Under the pieces are notes generated by a model that saw only the letters and a program-made list of their open reading frames with translations, had not been told where the DNA came from and did no database searches. From Mycolicibacterium sp. CH28 (GTDB lineage Bacteria; Actinomycetota; Actinomycetes; Mycobacteriales; Mycobacteriaceae): a stretch of 64,000 nt of DNA. The stretch covers positions 1 to 64,000 of the forward strand of contig NZ_SRLQ01000014.1 in NCBI RefSeq assembly GCF_004745805.1, read 5' to 3'. How positions within the stretch are numbered: position 1 is the stretch's first letter; each line of letters begins with the position of its first letter. Positions 51,332 to 59,580 of this stretch are shown here, in pieces. The position numbers and the translations under genes were made by a program.

Positions 51332-52477
51332 TCAATGGCGGCCGGCGGTGCGCAGGTGTTCGCTGTCTGCACCGCTGATGGTCAGGGCTCCGATGACGAC
51401 GCCGACAACAACGCCGACGAGGGTGTCCAGAACGCGATCGAGGGCGGCTCCTGGCGTTAACCCAGCACCAAGGCCAGTGAGTAGCAGGGCCATTGGCGTC
51501 ACAGCCAGTGAGGTCAGCGCATAGTTGACCGTTGCGGCGACCTCGGCGCAGGTCTGGAAGAAGACGATCGCCGCGGCCGTTCCCCAGTATCCGAGCGGGA
51601 GAGCCAGCAGGCCTGCGGCCAGGAGCGCACCACCGATGTTGCCGAGCAGGCGTTGCACACCGCGATGGATCGCGACGTGGTAGGCAACGCCCTGAATGGT
51701 GGCTACTGCGCCCATCATCGCCCACATGTAGTGGGGTAATCCGAAGGCCAACGCGACCGCTGCGCCGAGGGCTCCGGCGACGGCGATGCGGGCACTGCTC
51801 TTGAGCAGCGCCACGTGCGGCGCCCGAATCAGCGTGACCGTCACCGATTCGCGGCGTGCCCGGCCGGATTCGGAGTGTGGCGCGGTGCCGGCCCGCCCGG
51901 TCACTCCTTGCCGCGCCAGGCCGAGCAGCCACGGCGCGAGCGAGGCGACCATCCCGGTCACCGTTCCGACAGCGCTCGCCGCCACCGCTTGCAGGGCGTC
52001 GTGGATGTCGTGGGCGAAGGCTTCTGCGCCGACAGCGGCGAACACCAGCACCACGGCTCCAGGGCCGACGACGTGTAAGGCGGAGACGAAATACGCTGCA
52101 GTCCCGGCGATCAGCGCTATCACCACAACGCTGATGGCAACCGGAGAGGCGCAGGCCCCCAGCGCGGCACCGGCTGCGATGGACGAAACGATCATGAGGC
52201 TAAGGACGCTCAGCCGACCGACTCGTACCGGGTACGGATCGGGTCTGCAGAACGCGGAGACCAGAGCGCCGAGGGCGGCGAACCCGGCGACGTCGTGGTG
52301 GCCGGTCAGTCCGCCGACCACGAACATCAGGGCTACTGCGATACCGACCCGCGCGGGTGCGGCAATCCTGGCCTTGCGCAGGTCGGCATTCAGGGCGCCA
52401 CGCCAGGCCGCCGGTCGGACGGCATGGCGTAACGCGCCGGACATGAGGTTGAGGTGCTGAGCGAGCGGAGCTACCAC
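51332..52477 (-). CDS. FUSC-family membrane protein (aromatic-acid exporter type)
   Basis: A 381-residue membrane protein. About ten hydrophobic segments are visible in two sets: residues 45-170 (GIAVALMFVVGGLTG, LSVLSLMIVSSIAAGAA, VAISVVVIALIAGTAAYF, GAVVLVFAAVGAEAF) and 220-375 (IAVAGALGAAVALAFGLP, WAMMGAVATIQG, NIGGALLAAGLLALPLG, TLVGVVVGVVIGAL). The pattern, with a polar middle, fits the fusaric-acid-resistance/aromatic-acid exporter fold. The GTG at 52475-52477 lies six bases after a TAAATT -10 element, so the message is probably leaderless; an ATG 33 bases later is an alternative. It is divergent from a MarR regulator. Confidence 0.78.
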   Translation of the reverse strand: MVAPLAQHLNLMSGALRHAVRPAAWRGALNADLRKARIAAPARVGIAVALMFVVGGLTGHHDVAGFAALGALVSAFCRPDPYPVRVGRLSVLSLMIVSSIAAGAALGACASPVAISVVVIALIAGTAAYFVSALHVVGPGAVVLVFAAVGAEAFAHDIHDALQAVAASAVGTVTGMVASLAPWLLGLARQGVTGRAGTAPHSESGRARRESVTVTLIRAPHVALLKSSARIAVAGALGAAVALAFGLPHYMWAMMGAVATIQGVAYHVAIHRGVQRLLGNIGGALLAAGLLALPLGYWGTAAAIVFFQTCAEVAATVNYALTSLAVTPMALLLTGLGAGLTPGAALDRVLDTLVGVVVGVVIGALTISGADSEHLRTAGRH

Positions 52478-52483
52478 CGGAGT

Positions 52484-52526
52484 AATTTAGCACTGTTTTA
52501 CTAGTAAATGAACTGGGCGCTACTAT
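52484..52526. promoter_or_regulatory. Back-to-back promoters of the FUSC exporter and marR-type gene, sharing a palindrome
   Basis: A perfect 12-base palindrome, TTTACTAGTAAA (52497-52508), lies between a minus-strand TAAATT (52489-52484) for the exporter and a plus-strand TACTAT (52521-52526) for the regulator. Each -10 ends six bases from a GTG start. The palindrome covers the expected -35/spacer area of both, where a bound MarR dimer would block both genes. Confidence 0.65.
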
Positions 52527-52532
52527 GACAGC

Positions 52533-53042
52533 GTGCCCCGACGCGGCGAAGCCAGTACCCTCAGCGATACCGTCGACCGGATTCGTTGGGAGTGGGAGTC
52601 GGCCTACCCGCACCTTGATGCGGCGCCCATCGAGATACTCGGCCGCATTCAGCGCATCGCGTCGATGTGCAACCAACGGCTTGACTCCAACCTGGAACGC
52701 CACGGCGTAACCCGCTCCGAATTTGCTGTGTTGGGTGCGCTGGCCCGCGTGGATCGGCCACTTCGGGCCAGCGAGGTTGTCTCGACCACGCTGCTCAGCG
52801 GGGCGTCGGTGACCAAGATTGCCGACAGCCTGGCCCGCCGGGGCCTGTTGGAGCGGCGGAAGTCCGAACGTGACGGACGGGTGGTCCTGCTGGCGCTCAC
52901 CGAGGCCGGTCGGGCGGTGGTCGACAGTGAAATGCCTCGCCGCCTTGACGACGACGAGGCGATGATCGCCGGGCTCACCGAGGCCGAGCGCGCCGCTCTT
53001 GCCGGGTTGCTTCGCAAGGTCTGCGCCGCGCTCGGCGACTGA
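52533..53042 (+). CDS. MarR-family transcriptional regulator
   Basis: A 169-residue winged-helix regulator. The helix-turn-helix and wing are at about 62-118 (GVTRSEFAVLGALARVDRPLR, SEVVSTTLLSGASVTKIADSL, ARRGLLERRKSERDGRVVLLALTEAGR). The SERDGR wing is the DNA-contact loop. MarR dimers are usually released from DNA by phenolic or other aromatic ligands, which suits control of an aromatic-acid exporter next door. The GTG start is probably the first base of a leaderless message. The start is divergent from the FUSC gene with only 55 bases between. Confidence 0.88.
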   Translation: MPRRGEASTLSDTVDRIRWEWESAYPHLDAAPIEILGRIQRIASMCNQRLDSNLERHGVTRSEFAVLGALARVDRPLRASEVVSTTLLSGASVTKIADSLARRGLLERRKSERDGRVVLLALTEAGRAVVDSEMPRRLDDDEAMIAGLTEAERAALAGLLRKVCAALGD

Positions 53043-53069
53043 CCCGACGGGCACCCGGTGTCGTGCGGG

Positions 53070-53405
53070 TCAGGTCAGGTAGACCTTCCGCAGCGTTTCC
53101 CTCACGGTCCACACGGTCTTGGCGCCCTCGGCGAGCCGCACCACATCGCCGGGCCCCAACGTCAATGTCGGGCTGCCGTCGTCGAATTCGACGGTCGCTG
53201 CACCGGACAGCACGACGAACAGTTCCTCGGCTTCGACGTCGCTCATCACTCCGGGGGTCATCTCCCACACCCCGACCTCCAGCCCGCCGAACTCGCCGAG
53301 CCTGGCTACGCCGGTGCGGGGTTCGCCGGCCAGGGACTGTTCGGCGGGCACCGGCTCGTGCTCGAGCCACTCGATGGCGGCGTGGACGGCAGAGTTTTGC
53401 TTCAC
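53070..53405 (-). CDS. Small cupin-domain protein
   Basis: A 111-residue single cupin barrel. The conserved blocks are GVWEMTPGVMSDVEAEELFVVLSG (cupin motif 1, although the usual His pair is replaced by a polar pair) and GPGDVVRLAEGAKTVWTV (motif 2). This is the DUF861-like type often found beside oxidative or aldehyde metabolism genes; no reaction can be assigned. The GTG at 53403-53405 is preferred; a longer frame starting at 53477 would overlap the divergent fadE8 gene. A TAATAT -10 element lies about 15 bases before the GTG on the minus strand. Confidence 0.72.
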   Translation of the reverse strand: MKQNSAVHAAIEWLEHEPVPAEQSLAGEPRTGVARLGEFGGLEVGVWEMTPGVMSDVEAEELFVVLSGAATVEFDDGSPTLTLGPGDVVRLAEGAKTVWTVRETLRKVYLT

Positions 53406-53466
53406 GAGAGCAGGATGCCATATTACAAATCTTGTGCAGCTGTCGGAATAGTGTAACAGTGGAGTC

Positions 53467-55095
53467 ATGTCGGACACTCATGTCGTCAGCAACCAGGTCC
53501 CACCGCTACTGGACCACAACCCGGCAACCTCCCCGGTGTTGGTCGAGGCACTGATCCGCGAGGGCGGGCAGTGGGGCGTCGACGAAGTCACCGAGCTCGG
53601 CGCCATCTCGGGCAGCGCCCAGGCCCAGCGCTGGGGTGACCTCGCCGACCGCAACCAGCCGATCCTGCACACCCACGATCGCTACGGCCACCGAGTCGAC
53701 GAAATCGAGTACGACCCGGCCTATCACGAACTGATGCGCACGGCTATCGCCCACGGCCTGCATGCCGCCCCGTGGGCCGACGACCGTCCCGGCGCCCATG
53801 TGGTGCGCGCGGCCAAGATGTCGGTGTGGACCCCCGAACCCGGCCACGTCTGTCCGATCTCGATGACCTATGCCGTCGTGCCTGCGCTGCGCCACAACCC
53901 GGACCTGGCCAAGGTCTACGAGCCGCTGCTCACCAGTCGCGAATACGACCCGGACCTGAAGGTGCCGACCACCAAGGCCGGTATCACCGCGGGCATGTCG
54001 ATGACCGAGAAGCAGGGCGGATCCGACGTGCGGGCTGGAACCACCCAGGCCGTCCCCAACGGCGACGGCAGCTACTCCCTGACCGGCCACAAGTGGTTCA
54101 CCTCGGCGGCGATGAGCGACATCTTCCTGGTGCTCGCGCAAGCACCGGGTGGGCTGAGCTGTTTCATGCTGCCGCGCGTGCTGCCCGACGGCACCCGCAA
54201 CCGGATGTTCCTGCAGCGCTTGAAGAACAAGCTCGGCAACCACGCCAACGCCTCCAGCGAGGTCGAGTACGACGGTGCCGTCGCGTGGCTGGTCGGCGAA
54301 GAGGGCCGCGGAGTGCCCACCATCATCGAGATGGTCAATCTCACCAGGCTGGATTGCACCCTGGGCAGCGCCACCAGCATGCGCAGCGGCCTGACTCGCG
54401 CCGTACACCACGCCCAGCACCGCAAGGCATTCGGCGCCTACCTGATCGACCAGCCGCTGATGCGCAACGTGCTGGCCGACCTCGCCGTCGAGGCCGAGGC
54501 GGCCACCGTCGTGGCGATGCGGATGGCCGGCGCCACCGACGGAGCCATCCGCGGTGACGAGCGGGAGAACCTGCTGCGCCGCATCGGGCTGGCCGCCGCC
54601 AAGTACTGGGTGTGTAAGCGCGCCACCCCGCACGCCGGCGAGGCCATGGAATGCCTCGGTGGGAACGGCTACGCCGAAGACTCCGGTATGCCGCGGCTCT
54701 ACCGAGAAGCCCCGCTGATGGGCATCTGGGAAGGCTCGGGCAACGTCAGCGCGCTGGACACGTTGCGCGCCATGGCAACCCGGCCGGAATGCATCGGTGT
54801 GCTGTTCGACGAACTGGCCGTCACCGCCGGCCAGGATGCGCGGCTCGACGGCCATGTCGCCGAGTTGCGTGCCGAGTTGCAGAACACCGATGCGGTCGAG
54901 TACCGCGCCCGTAAGGTCGCCGAAGACATCACCCTGGCCCTGCAGGGTTCATTGTTGGTTCGGCACGGCCACCCGGCGGTCGCCGAGGCGTTCCTGGCCA
55001 CCCGGATGGGCGGCAACTGGGGCGGCGCGTTCGGCACACTGCCCACCGGGCTGGACCTCGCGCCGATCCTGGAACGCTGCCTGGTGAAGGGATGA
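53467..55095 (+). CDS. fadE8: Acyl-CoA dehydrogenase, FadE8 (AidB-like)
   Basis: A 542-residue flavoprotein of the AidB subgroup of acyl-CoA dehydrogenases. It has the AidB N-terminal extension (NQVPPLLDHNPATSP), the FAD/substrate block ISMTYAVVPALR with GITAGMSMTEKQGGSDVRA, the SATSMRSGLTRAVHHAQHRKAFG helix and the C-terminal HAGEAMECLGGNGYAEDSGMPRLYREAPLMGIWEGSGNV. FadE8 is the M. tuberculosis homologue (Rv0672) at this place. It probably oxidises a branched or long acyl-CoA; a DNA-protective role like that of E. coli AidB is possible but less likely for the operon. It overlaps echA4 by four bases (ATGA). Confidence 0.93.
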   Translation: MSDTHVVSNQVPPLLDHNPATSPVLVEALIREGGQWGVDEVTELGAISGSAQAQRWGDLADRNQPILHTHDRYGHRVDEIEYDPAYHELMRTAIAHGLHAAPWADDRPGAHVVRAAKMSVWTPEPGHVCPISMTYAVVPALRHNPDLAKVYEPLLTSREYDPDLKVPTTKAGITAGMSMTEKQGGSDVRAGTTQAVPNGDGSYSLTGHKWFTSAAMSDIFLVLAQAPGGLSCFMLPRVLPDGTRNRMFLQRLKNKLGNHANASSEVEYDGAVAWLVGEEGRGVPTIIEMVNLTRLDCTLGSATSMRSGLTRAVHHAQHRKAFGAYLIDQPLMRNVLADLAVEAEAATVVAMRMAGATDGAIRGDERENLLRRIGLAAAKYWVCKRATPHAGEAMECLGGNGYAEDSGMPRLYREAPLMGIWEGSGNVSALDTLRAMATRPECIGVLFDELAVTAGQDARLDGHVAELRAELQNTDAVEYRARKVAEDITLALQGSLLVRHGHPAVAEAFLATRMGGNWGGAFGTLPTGLDLAPILERCLVKG

Positions 55096-56009
55096 TCGAC
55101 CCCGACAATCCGAAAACGATGACCTATGAGGTCACCGATCGGGTTGCCCGGATCACCTTCAACCGCCCCGACAAGGGCAACGCGATTGTCGCCGACACCC
55201 CGCTCGAGCTCGCGGCACTGGTTGAGCGGGCCGATCTCGACCCCAGCGTCCACGTGATCCTGGTGTCCGGCCGGGGTGAGGGTTTCTGCGCGGGCTTCGA
55301 CCTGAGTGCCTACGCCGACGGGTCCTCATCGGCGGGCGGAGGCGGGTACGCGGGCACCGTGCTCGACGGCCGGACGCAGGCGGACAACCACCGCCCGGAC
55401 CGGCCGTGGGATCCGATGATCGACTACCAGATGATGAGCCGATTCGTGCGTGGCTTCGCCAGCCTGATGCACGCCGACAAGCCGACCGTGGTCAAGATCC
55501 ACGGTTACTGTGTCGCCGGCGGGACCGACATCGCGCTGCACGCCGACCAGGTGATCGCCGCGGCCGATGCCAAGATCGGCTATCCGCCGACCCGGGTGTG
55601 GGGGGTGCCCGCCGCCGGCCTGTGGGCCCACCGGCTCGGCGACCAGCGGGCGAAACGTCTTCTGCTGACCGGGGATTGCATTACCGGTGCGCAGGCCGCC
55701 GAGTGGGGTCTGGCGGTCGAGGCGCCGGACCCGGCAGACCTCGACGAGCGCACCGAGCGGCTGGTCGAGCGCATCGCCGCGATGCCGGTCAACCAGTTGA
55801 TCATGGTGAAGCTCGCCATGAACACCGCGCTCTACCAGCAGGGCGTGGCGACCAGTCGAATGGTCAGCACGGTCTTCGACGGCATCGCACGACACACGCC
55901 GGAGGGCCACGAATTCGTCGCCGACGCCCGCGCCCACGGATTCCGCGAGGCAGTACGCCACCGCGACCAACCGTTCGGCGACTACGGTCGCAGCGCGTCC
56001 GGAGTGTGA
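55092..56009 (+). CDS. echA4: Enoyl-CoA hydratase/isomerase, EchA4
   Basis: A 305-residue crotonase-fold enzyme. The CoA-binding and oxyanion loops are RGEGFCAGFDLSAYA and the second in KIHGYCVAGGTDIALHADQVIAA. An insertion of about 35 residues (Gly/Ser-rich, then a DNHRPDRPWDPM stretch) separates the two, longer than in short crotonases. The usual catalytic Glu pair is not both obvious here, so hydratase or isomerase activity is not settled. Its order after fadE8, before the PaaX-type regulator and echA5, matches Rv0673 in M. tuberculosis. Start coupled to the fadE8 stop. Confidence 0.92.
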   Translation: MIDPDNPKTMTYEVTDRVARITFNRPDKGNAIVADTPLELAALVERADLDPSVHVILVSGRGEGFCAGFDLSAYADGSSSAGGGGYAGTVLDGRTQADNHRPDRPWDPMIDYQMMSRFVRGFASLMHADKPTVVKIHGYCVAGGTDIALHADQVIAAADAKIGYPPTRVWGVPAAGLWAHRLGDQRAKRLLLTGDCITGAQAAEWGLAVEAPDPADLDERTERLVERIAAMPVNQLIMVKLAMNTALYQQGVATSRMVSTVFDGIARHTPEGHEFVADARAHGFREAVRHRDQPFGDYGRSASGV

Positions 56010-56011
56010 TC

Positions 56012-56746
56012 ATGCCGGCGACCCTGTCCAAGATGACCGCGCGTTCGGTGGTGCTCAGCGTGCTGCTCGGCGCCCACCCGGCGTGGGCGACCTCGGCCGA
56101 GCTGTTGCAGCTCACCGCGGACTTCGGTATCCGCGAGCAGACCCTGCGGGTGGCTCTGACGCGGATGGTCGCCACCGGTGACCTGGTGCGCTCCGACGAC
56201 GGCTATCGCCTCTCGGACCGGCTGACGGACCGGCAGCGCCGTCAGGACGGTGCGCTGAATCCGCGGACGCGTAAATGGGGCGGAAGCTGGATCACCGTGG
56301 TGATCATCGCGGTGGGCATGGACGCGCGAGCTCGCGCTGCGATGCGGAACACGCTGCAGCTCAGCCGGTTCGGTGAGTTGCGTGAAGGTGTGTGGATGCG
56401 GCCGGACAACCTCGACGACGAACTGCCGGCCGAGGTCAGCGGCCGTGTGCGGGTACTGCATGCGCGTGACGACGACCCGGCTGAGCTGGCGCAGCTCCTG
56501 TGGGGTCTGGACGGCTGGTCGCACACCGGCCACCGGCTGCTCGCCGAGATGGCGTCCGCTCGGGACATCCCGCACCGGTTCGTTGCGGCGGCGGGCATGG
56601 TGCGACACCTGCTTACCGACCCGGTGCTGCCGGGCGAGTTGTTGCCGCCGAACTGGCCTGGCGCCGAACTGCGCGCGGCCTACCAAGATTTCGCGGCCGA
56701 ACTGGGCGCGCGACGCGACGATGCACGACTGGTGGAGGCGACATGA
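56012..56746 (+). CDS. PaaX-family transcriptional regulator (Rv0674-like)
   Basis: A 244-residue regulator. The N-terminal winged helix (about 10-70, SVVLSVLLGAHPAWATSAELL and FGIREQTLRVALTRMVATGDL) is the PaaX type, followed by the PaaX central domain (RTRKWGGSWITVVI) and C-terminal domain (QDFAAELGAR). PaaX proteins repress phenylacetate or other CoA-ester catabolic genes and are released by an acyl-CoA ligand. Its place inside the fadE8-echA4-echA5 operon suggests autoregulation by an acyl-CoA intermediate of that pathway. The ATG two bases after the echA4 stop gives the family N-terminus; an in-frame GTG six bases earlier is possible. Confidence 0.9.
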   Translation: MPATLSKMTARSVVLSVLLGAHPAWATSAELLQLTADFGIREQTLRVALTRMVATGDLVRSDDGYRLSDRLTDRQRRQDGALNPRTRKWGGSWITVVIIAVGMDARARAAMRNTLQLSRFGELREGVWMRPDNLDDELPAEVSGRVRVLHARDDDPAELAQLLWGLDGWSHTGHRLLAEMASARDIPHRFVAAAGMVRHLLTDPVLPGELLPPNWPGAELRAAYQDFAAELGARRDDARLVEAT

Positions 56747-57510
56747 GCGAGCCCACGCAGGCGGTTCGGGTGGAACGCAACGGCCCGGTGACGACGGTGA
56801 TCCTGGACCGGCCACATGCCCGCAACGCCGTCGACGGCCCGACCGCGATGGCACTGTTCGATGCGTTCGACGAGTTCGACCACGACGAGACGGCATCGGT
56901 GGCTGTTCTGTGGGGTGATCACGGAACATTCTGCGCTGGTGCCGATCTCAAGGCGATCGGCACCCCACAGAGCAATCCGACGCATCGCAGTGGGCCAGGT
57001 CCGATGGGGCCGACCCGCATGGTGCTGTCCAAACCGGTGATCGCCGCCGTCAGCGGCTACGCCGTGGCCGGTGGCCTCGAGCTGGCGCTCTGGTGTGACC
57101 TGCGCGTCGTCGAGGAGGACGCCGTGTTCGGGGTGTTCTGCCGGCGCTGGGGTGTGCCGCTGATCGACGGCGGCACGGTGCGCCTGCCCCGACTGATCGG
57201 GCACAGCCGGGCGATGGACATGATCCTGACCGGTCGGGCGGTCGACGCGGCGGAAGCGCTGGCGATCGGACTGGCCAACCGGGTGGTGCCCGCCGGCCAG
57301 GCTCGCCGGGCGGCCGAAGAATTGGCTACCGAACTGGCGGCCCTGCCGCAGGGGTGCCTGCGCTCGGATCGCCTGTCGGCGCTGCACCAGTGGGGGCAAT
57401 CGCAGGCCGACGCCATCGATTTCGAATTCGCGAGCCTCTCGCGGGTGGCCGCCGAGTCACTTGCCGGCGCAAAGCGGTTCGCCGACGGCGCAGGTCGTCA
57501 CGGCCAATAG
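56743..57510 (+). CDS. echA5: Enoyl-CoA hydratase/isomerase, EchA5
   Basis: A 255-residue crotonase-family protein. Oxyanion-hole segments are GTFCAGADLKAIGTP and AVSGYAVAGGLELALWCDLRV, followed by FCRRWGVPLIDGGTVRLPRLIG and MDMILTGRAVDAAEALAIGLANRVV. Only one of the two usual catalytic glutamates is evident in the VPL region, so the reaction type is not certain. The start ATG overlaps the regulator stop by four bases with a GGAGG seven to eight bases upstream. It ends the fadE8-echA4-paaX-echA5 unit, with a small hairpin (57529-57546) after it that lacks a T-run. Confidence 0.92.
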   Translation: MSEPTQAVRVERNGPVTTVILDRPHARNAVDGPTAMALFDAFDEFDHDETASVAVLWGDHGTFCAGADLKAIGTPQSNPTHRSGPGPMGPTRMVLSKPVIAAVSGYAVAGGLELALWCDLRVVEEDAVFGVFCRRWGVPLIDGGTVRLPRLIGHSRAMDMILTGRAVDAAEALAIGLANRVVPAGQARRAAEELATELAALPQGCLRSDRLSALHQWGQSQADAIDFEFASLSRVAAESLAGAKRFADGAGRHGQ

Positions 57511-57550
57511 GGCTGATCCCGGTTGCATCGTCCTCGGCTGAGGACGGGCG

Positions 57551-57949
57551 TCAACTCTTGTTGATGGTGTTGCCCGAGCCGAGGTTGTTGACCTTCGGGT
57601 CGCCCTTGTAGGTGACCGTGTTGTTGAGGCCGACGACGGAGAGTTCGCTGTCGATTTTGTCGAAGGTGATCTTGTTATCCGCGCCGCCGATGTTCACCGA
57701 TGCGCAGGAGCCTTTGACCGTCAGGGTGTTGTTGGAACCGCCGACGTTGAGTGACTTGCCGTCGGCGCAGTCGATCTCGGTGGTCGTGCCGAACGAGCCG
57801 TAGTTGATCGTATTGCCCACCTCGACCTGAGCTCCGGACTTTCCGGCGGTGGCTGTCGGTGAGGTGCTGTCGTTGCTGGTGGATCCGCAGCCTGCCAGTG
57901 CGAGGGCGCTCAGAACGCCGATGCCGGCGATCACGATGGGGGAGTGCAT
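57551..57949 (-). CDS. DUF3060 lipoprotein (Rv0679c-like)
   Basis: A 132-residue secreted lipoprotein. The signal peptide ends in LALAGC with the lipidated Cys21, then a Ser/Thr-rich linker. The DUF3060 domain follows, a repeated beta-strand pattern of Asn/Gly/Val/Thr residues (ADGKSLNVGGSNNTLTVKG, SVNIGGADNKITF, LSVVGLNNTVTYKG, NNLGSGNTI) that suggests a small right-handed beta-helix. Its function is unknown. The ATG at 57947-57949 follows AAGGAAG. In M. tuberculosis Rv0679c/Rv0680c occupy this place next to the TetR gene before rpsL. It is divergent from the TetR gene. Confidence 0.85.
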   Translation of the reverse strand: MHSPIVIAGIGVLSALALAGCGSTSNDSTSPTATAGKSGAQVEVGNTINYGSFGTTTEIDCADGKSLNVGGSNNTLTVKGSCASVNIGGADNKITFDKIDSELSVVGLNNTVTYKGDPKVNNLGSGNTINKS

Positions 57950-57964
57950 CGGAAAACTTCCTTC

Positions 57965-58070
57965 GGTGTCACGTGGTGTCACGCCCGGACCGTCTGATCC
58001 TGACCGTTGACCGTGCTGTCGTTCACGACGGTATCGGCGATCACCCTGGGTGTCACCGTTCTCCGACACC
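57965..58070. promoter_or_regulatory. GGTGTC half-sites in the DUF3060-tetR intergenic region
   Basis: GGTGTC occurs at 57965 and again at 57975 (direct repeat GGTGTCACG-type), and a GGTGTC (58049-58054) faces a GACACC (58065-58070) with ten bases between. Four copies of one hexamer in 106 bases next to a TetR gene make a credible operator set for it. Confidence 0.4.
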
Positions 58071-58210
58071 ATGCCGCGGGCGGCGCATGTTTCCCGCCGC
58101 CAACGCGGTCACGGCAGGTCGGCCGAGTGCTCCCAGCCTGGCTGGCGGCCACGGGCCTGCCCATCAGTCAACTAGAGTTCTTCGACGATCCAACATTGAA
58201 GGGCTTATCG

Positions 58211-58849
58211 ATGCCATCTCAGCCGGAAGCGGACGCGGCGGGCGGCCGGCCGCGCGCCGGGGGCCGAACGCCGGCGAGGTCTGCCAAGCTCAGCCGCGAC
58301 GTCATCGTCAATGCGGCATTGACGTTCCTGGACCGCGACGGCTGGGACGGGTTGACGATCAACGCGCTGGCCAACCAGCTGGGGACCAAGGGTCCGTCGT
58401 TGTACAACCACGTCCACAGCCTCGACGATCTGCGCCGGACCCTCCGGATGCATGTGGTCGGCGACATCTTGCAGATGCTGGTCACGGTCGGCCACGGCCG
58501 CACCCGTGACGACGCGGTGATGGCCATGGCCAGCGCCTACCGCAGTTACGCGCACCATCACCCGGGTCGCTACTCCGCCTTCACCCGGATGCCGCTCGAC
58601 GGTGACGATCCGGAATTCGCGGTCGCCGCGCGCGCCGCGGCGGCTCCCGTCATCGAGGTCCTGGCCTCCTATGACCTCGACGGCGAGGAAGCGTTCTATG
58701 CCTCGTTGGAGTTCTGGGCGGCACTGCACGGGTTTGTGCTGCTGGAGATGACCGGAGTGATGAACGAGGTGGACGCCGACGCGGTGTTCTCCGACATGGT
58801 GATGCGCCTGGCCACCGGGATGGCGCACCGCAACGGCGCTGGCGGCTGA
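58211..58849 (+). CDS. TetR-family transcriptional regulator (Rv0681-like)
   Basis: A 212-residue regulator. After a Pro/Gly/Arg-rich N-terminal tail (1-25), the TetR DNA-binding domain (about 28-75) reads LSRDVIVNAALTFLDRDGW, then LTINALANQLGTKGPSLYNHVHSLDDL. The C-terminal ligand domain has a WHG-type helix (YASLEFWAALHGFVLLEMTGV). It is the gene before rpsL in M. tuberculosis as well. The ATG at 58211 was chosen because residues before it do not look like the family. It is divergent from the DUF3060 lipoprotein gene, which it may control through the GGTGTC sites. Confidence 0.88.
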   Translation: MPSQPEADAAGGRPRAGGRTPARSAKLSRDVIVNAALTFLDRDGWDGLTINALANQLGTKGPSLYNHVHSLDDLRRTLRMHVVGDILQMLVTVGHGRTRDDAVMAMASAYRSYAHHHPGRYSAFTRMPLDGDDPEFAVAARAAAAPVIEVLASYDLDGEEAFYASLEFWAALHGFVLLEMTGVMNEVDADAVFSDMVMRLATGMAHRNGAGG

Positions 58850-58973
58850 GGCCCCGCGAAGGCTCACCCAGAAGCCGGCGACGGGCACCCGAATAACCCT
58901 GCTGTTGGGAACTACTCCCGCCATTCACCCGTTGACCTGCAGTAAGGCCCGGTAAAGGCCTCGTACACCGAGT

Positions 58974-59002
58974 TTGGTGGGCCGTGCCGCGCCTGGTATC
59001 GT
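58974..59002 (+). promoter_or_regulatory. Promoter of the rpsL-rpsG-fusA-tuf (str) operon
   Basis: TTGGTG (58974-58979) and TATCGT (58997-59002) with a 17-base spacer form a good sigma-A promoter. Transcription would start near 59009, giving a leader of nearly 200 bases. The stretch 58850-59205 contains no gene. No separate terminator is seen after the tetR gene. Confidence 0.7.
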
Positions 59003-59205
59003 CGAAGCTCGTGCCTGGCCAATAGGGGCGCAAGCGGGGACGCATGCGCGCACGCCGGGCCAATTCGCATGTCCAGTATGCATCGGATTCGACCGATGCA
59101 CAGTGCGTGCGACACGCCCGGCCGCGGGGGACGTGGTGGGGCGGAAACTGCAGTACAGAGACTTAAAGCTCGCCCGCAAGACGAATAGAGACAGAAAGCC
59201 GGTAG

Positions 59206-59580
59206 ATGCCAACCATTCAGCAGCTGGTCCGCAAGGGTCGCCGCGACAAAGTCGCCAAGGTGAAGACCGCGGCCCTCAAGGGCAGCCCGCAGCGCCGCGG
59301 CGTGTGCACCCGCGTGTACACGACGACGCCGAAGAAGCCGAACTCGGCGCTTCGCAAGGTCGCGCGCGTCAAGCTGACCAGCCAGGTCGAGGTCACCGCC
59401 TACATCCCCGGTGAGGGCCACAACCTGCAGGAGCACTCCATGGTGCTGGTGCGCGGCGGTCGTGTGAAGGATCTGCCGGGCGTTCGTTACAAGATCATCC
59501 GCGGGTCGCTTGACACCCAGGGTGTCAAGAACCGCAAGCAGGCCCGTAGCCGTTACGGCGCGAAGAAGGAGAAGAGCTGA
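59206..59580 (+). CDS. rpsL: 30S ribosomal protein S12
   Basis: A 124-residue protein of the ribosomal decoding centre. The streptomycin-resistance positions are wild type: Lys43 in [14 protein letters not shown] and Lys88 in [12 protein letters not shown]. The sequence differs from the M. tuberculosis protein at only a few residues by eye. The ATG is preceded by GAAAG. Its TGA overlaps the rpsG ATG by one base. Confidence 0.99.

Noticed and set aside
55406..56011. A long 5' extension of the PaaX-type regulator frame
   Set aside because: It runs through echA4 in another frame; the family N-terminus (MPATLSKMTARS) begins at 56012.
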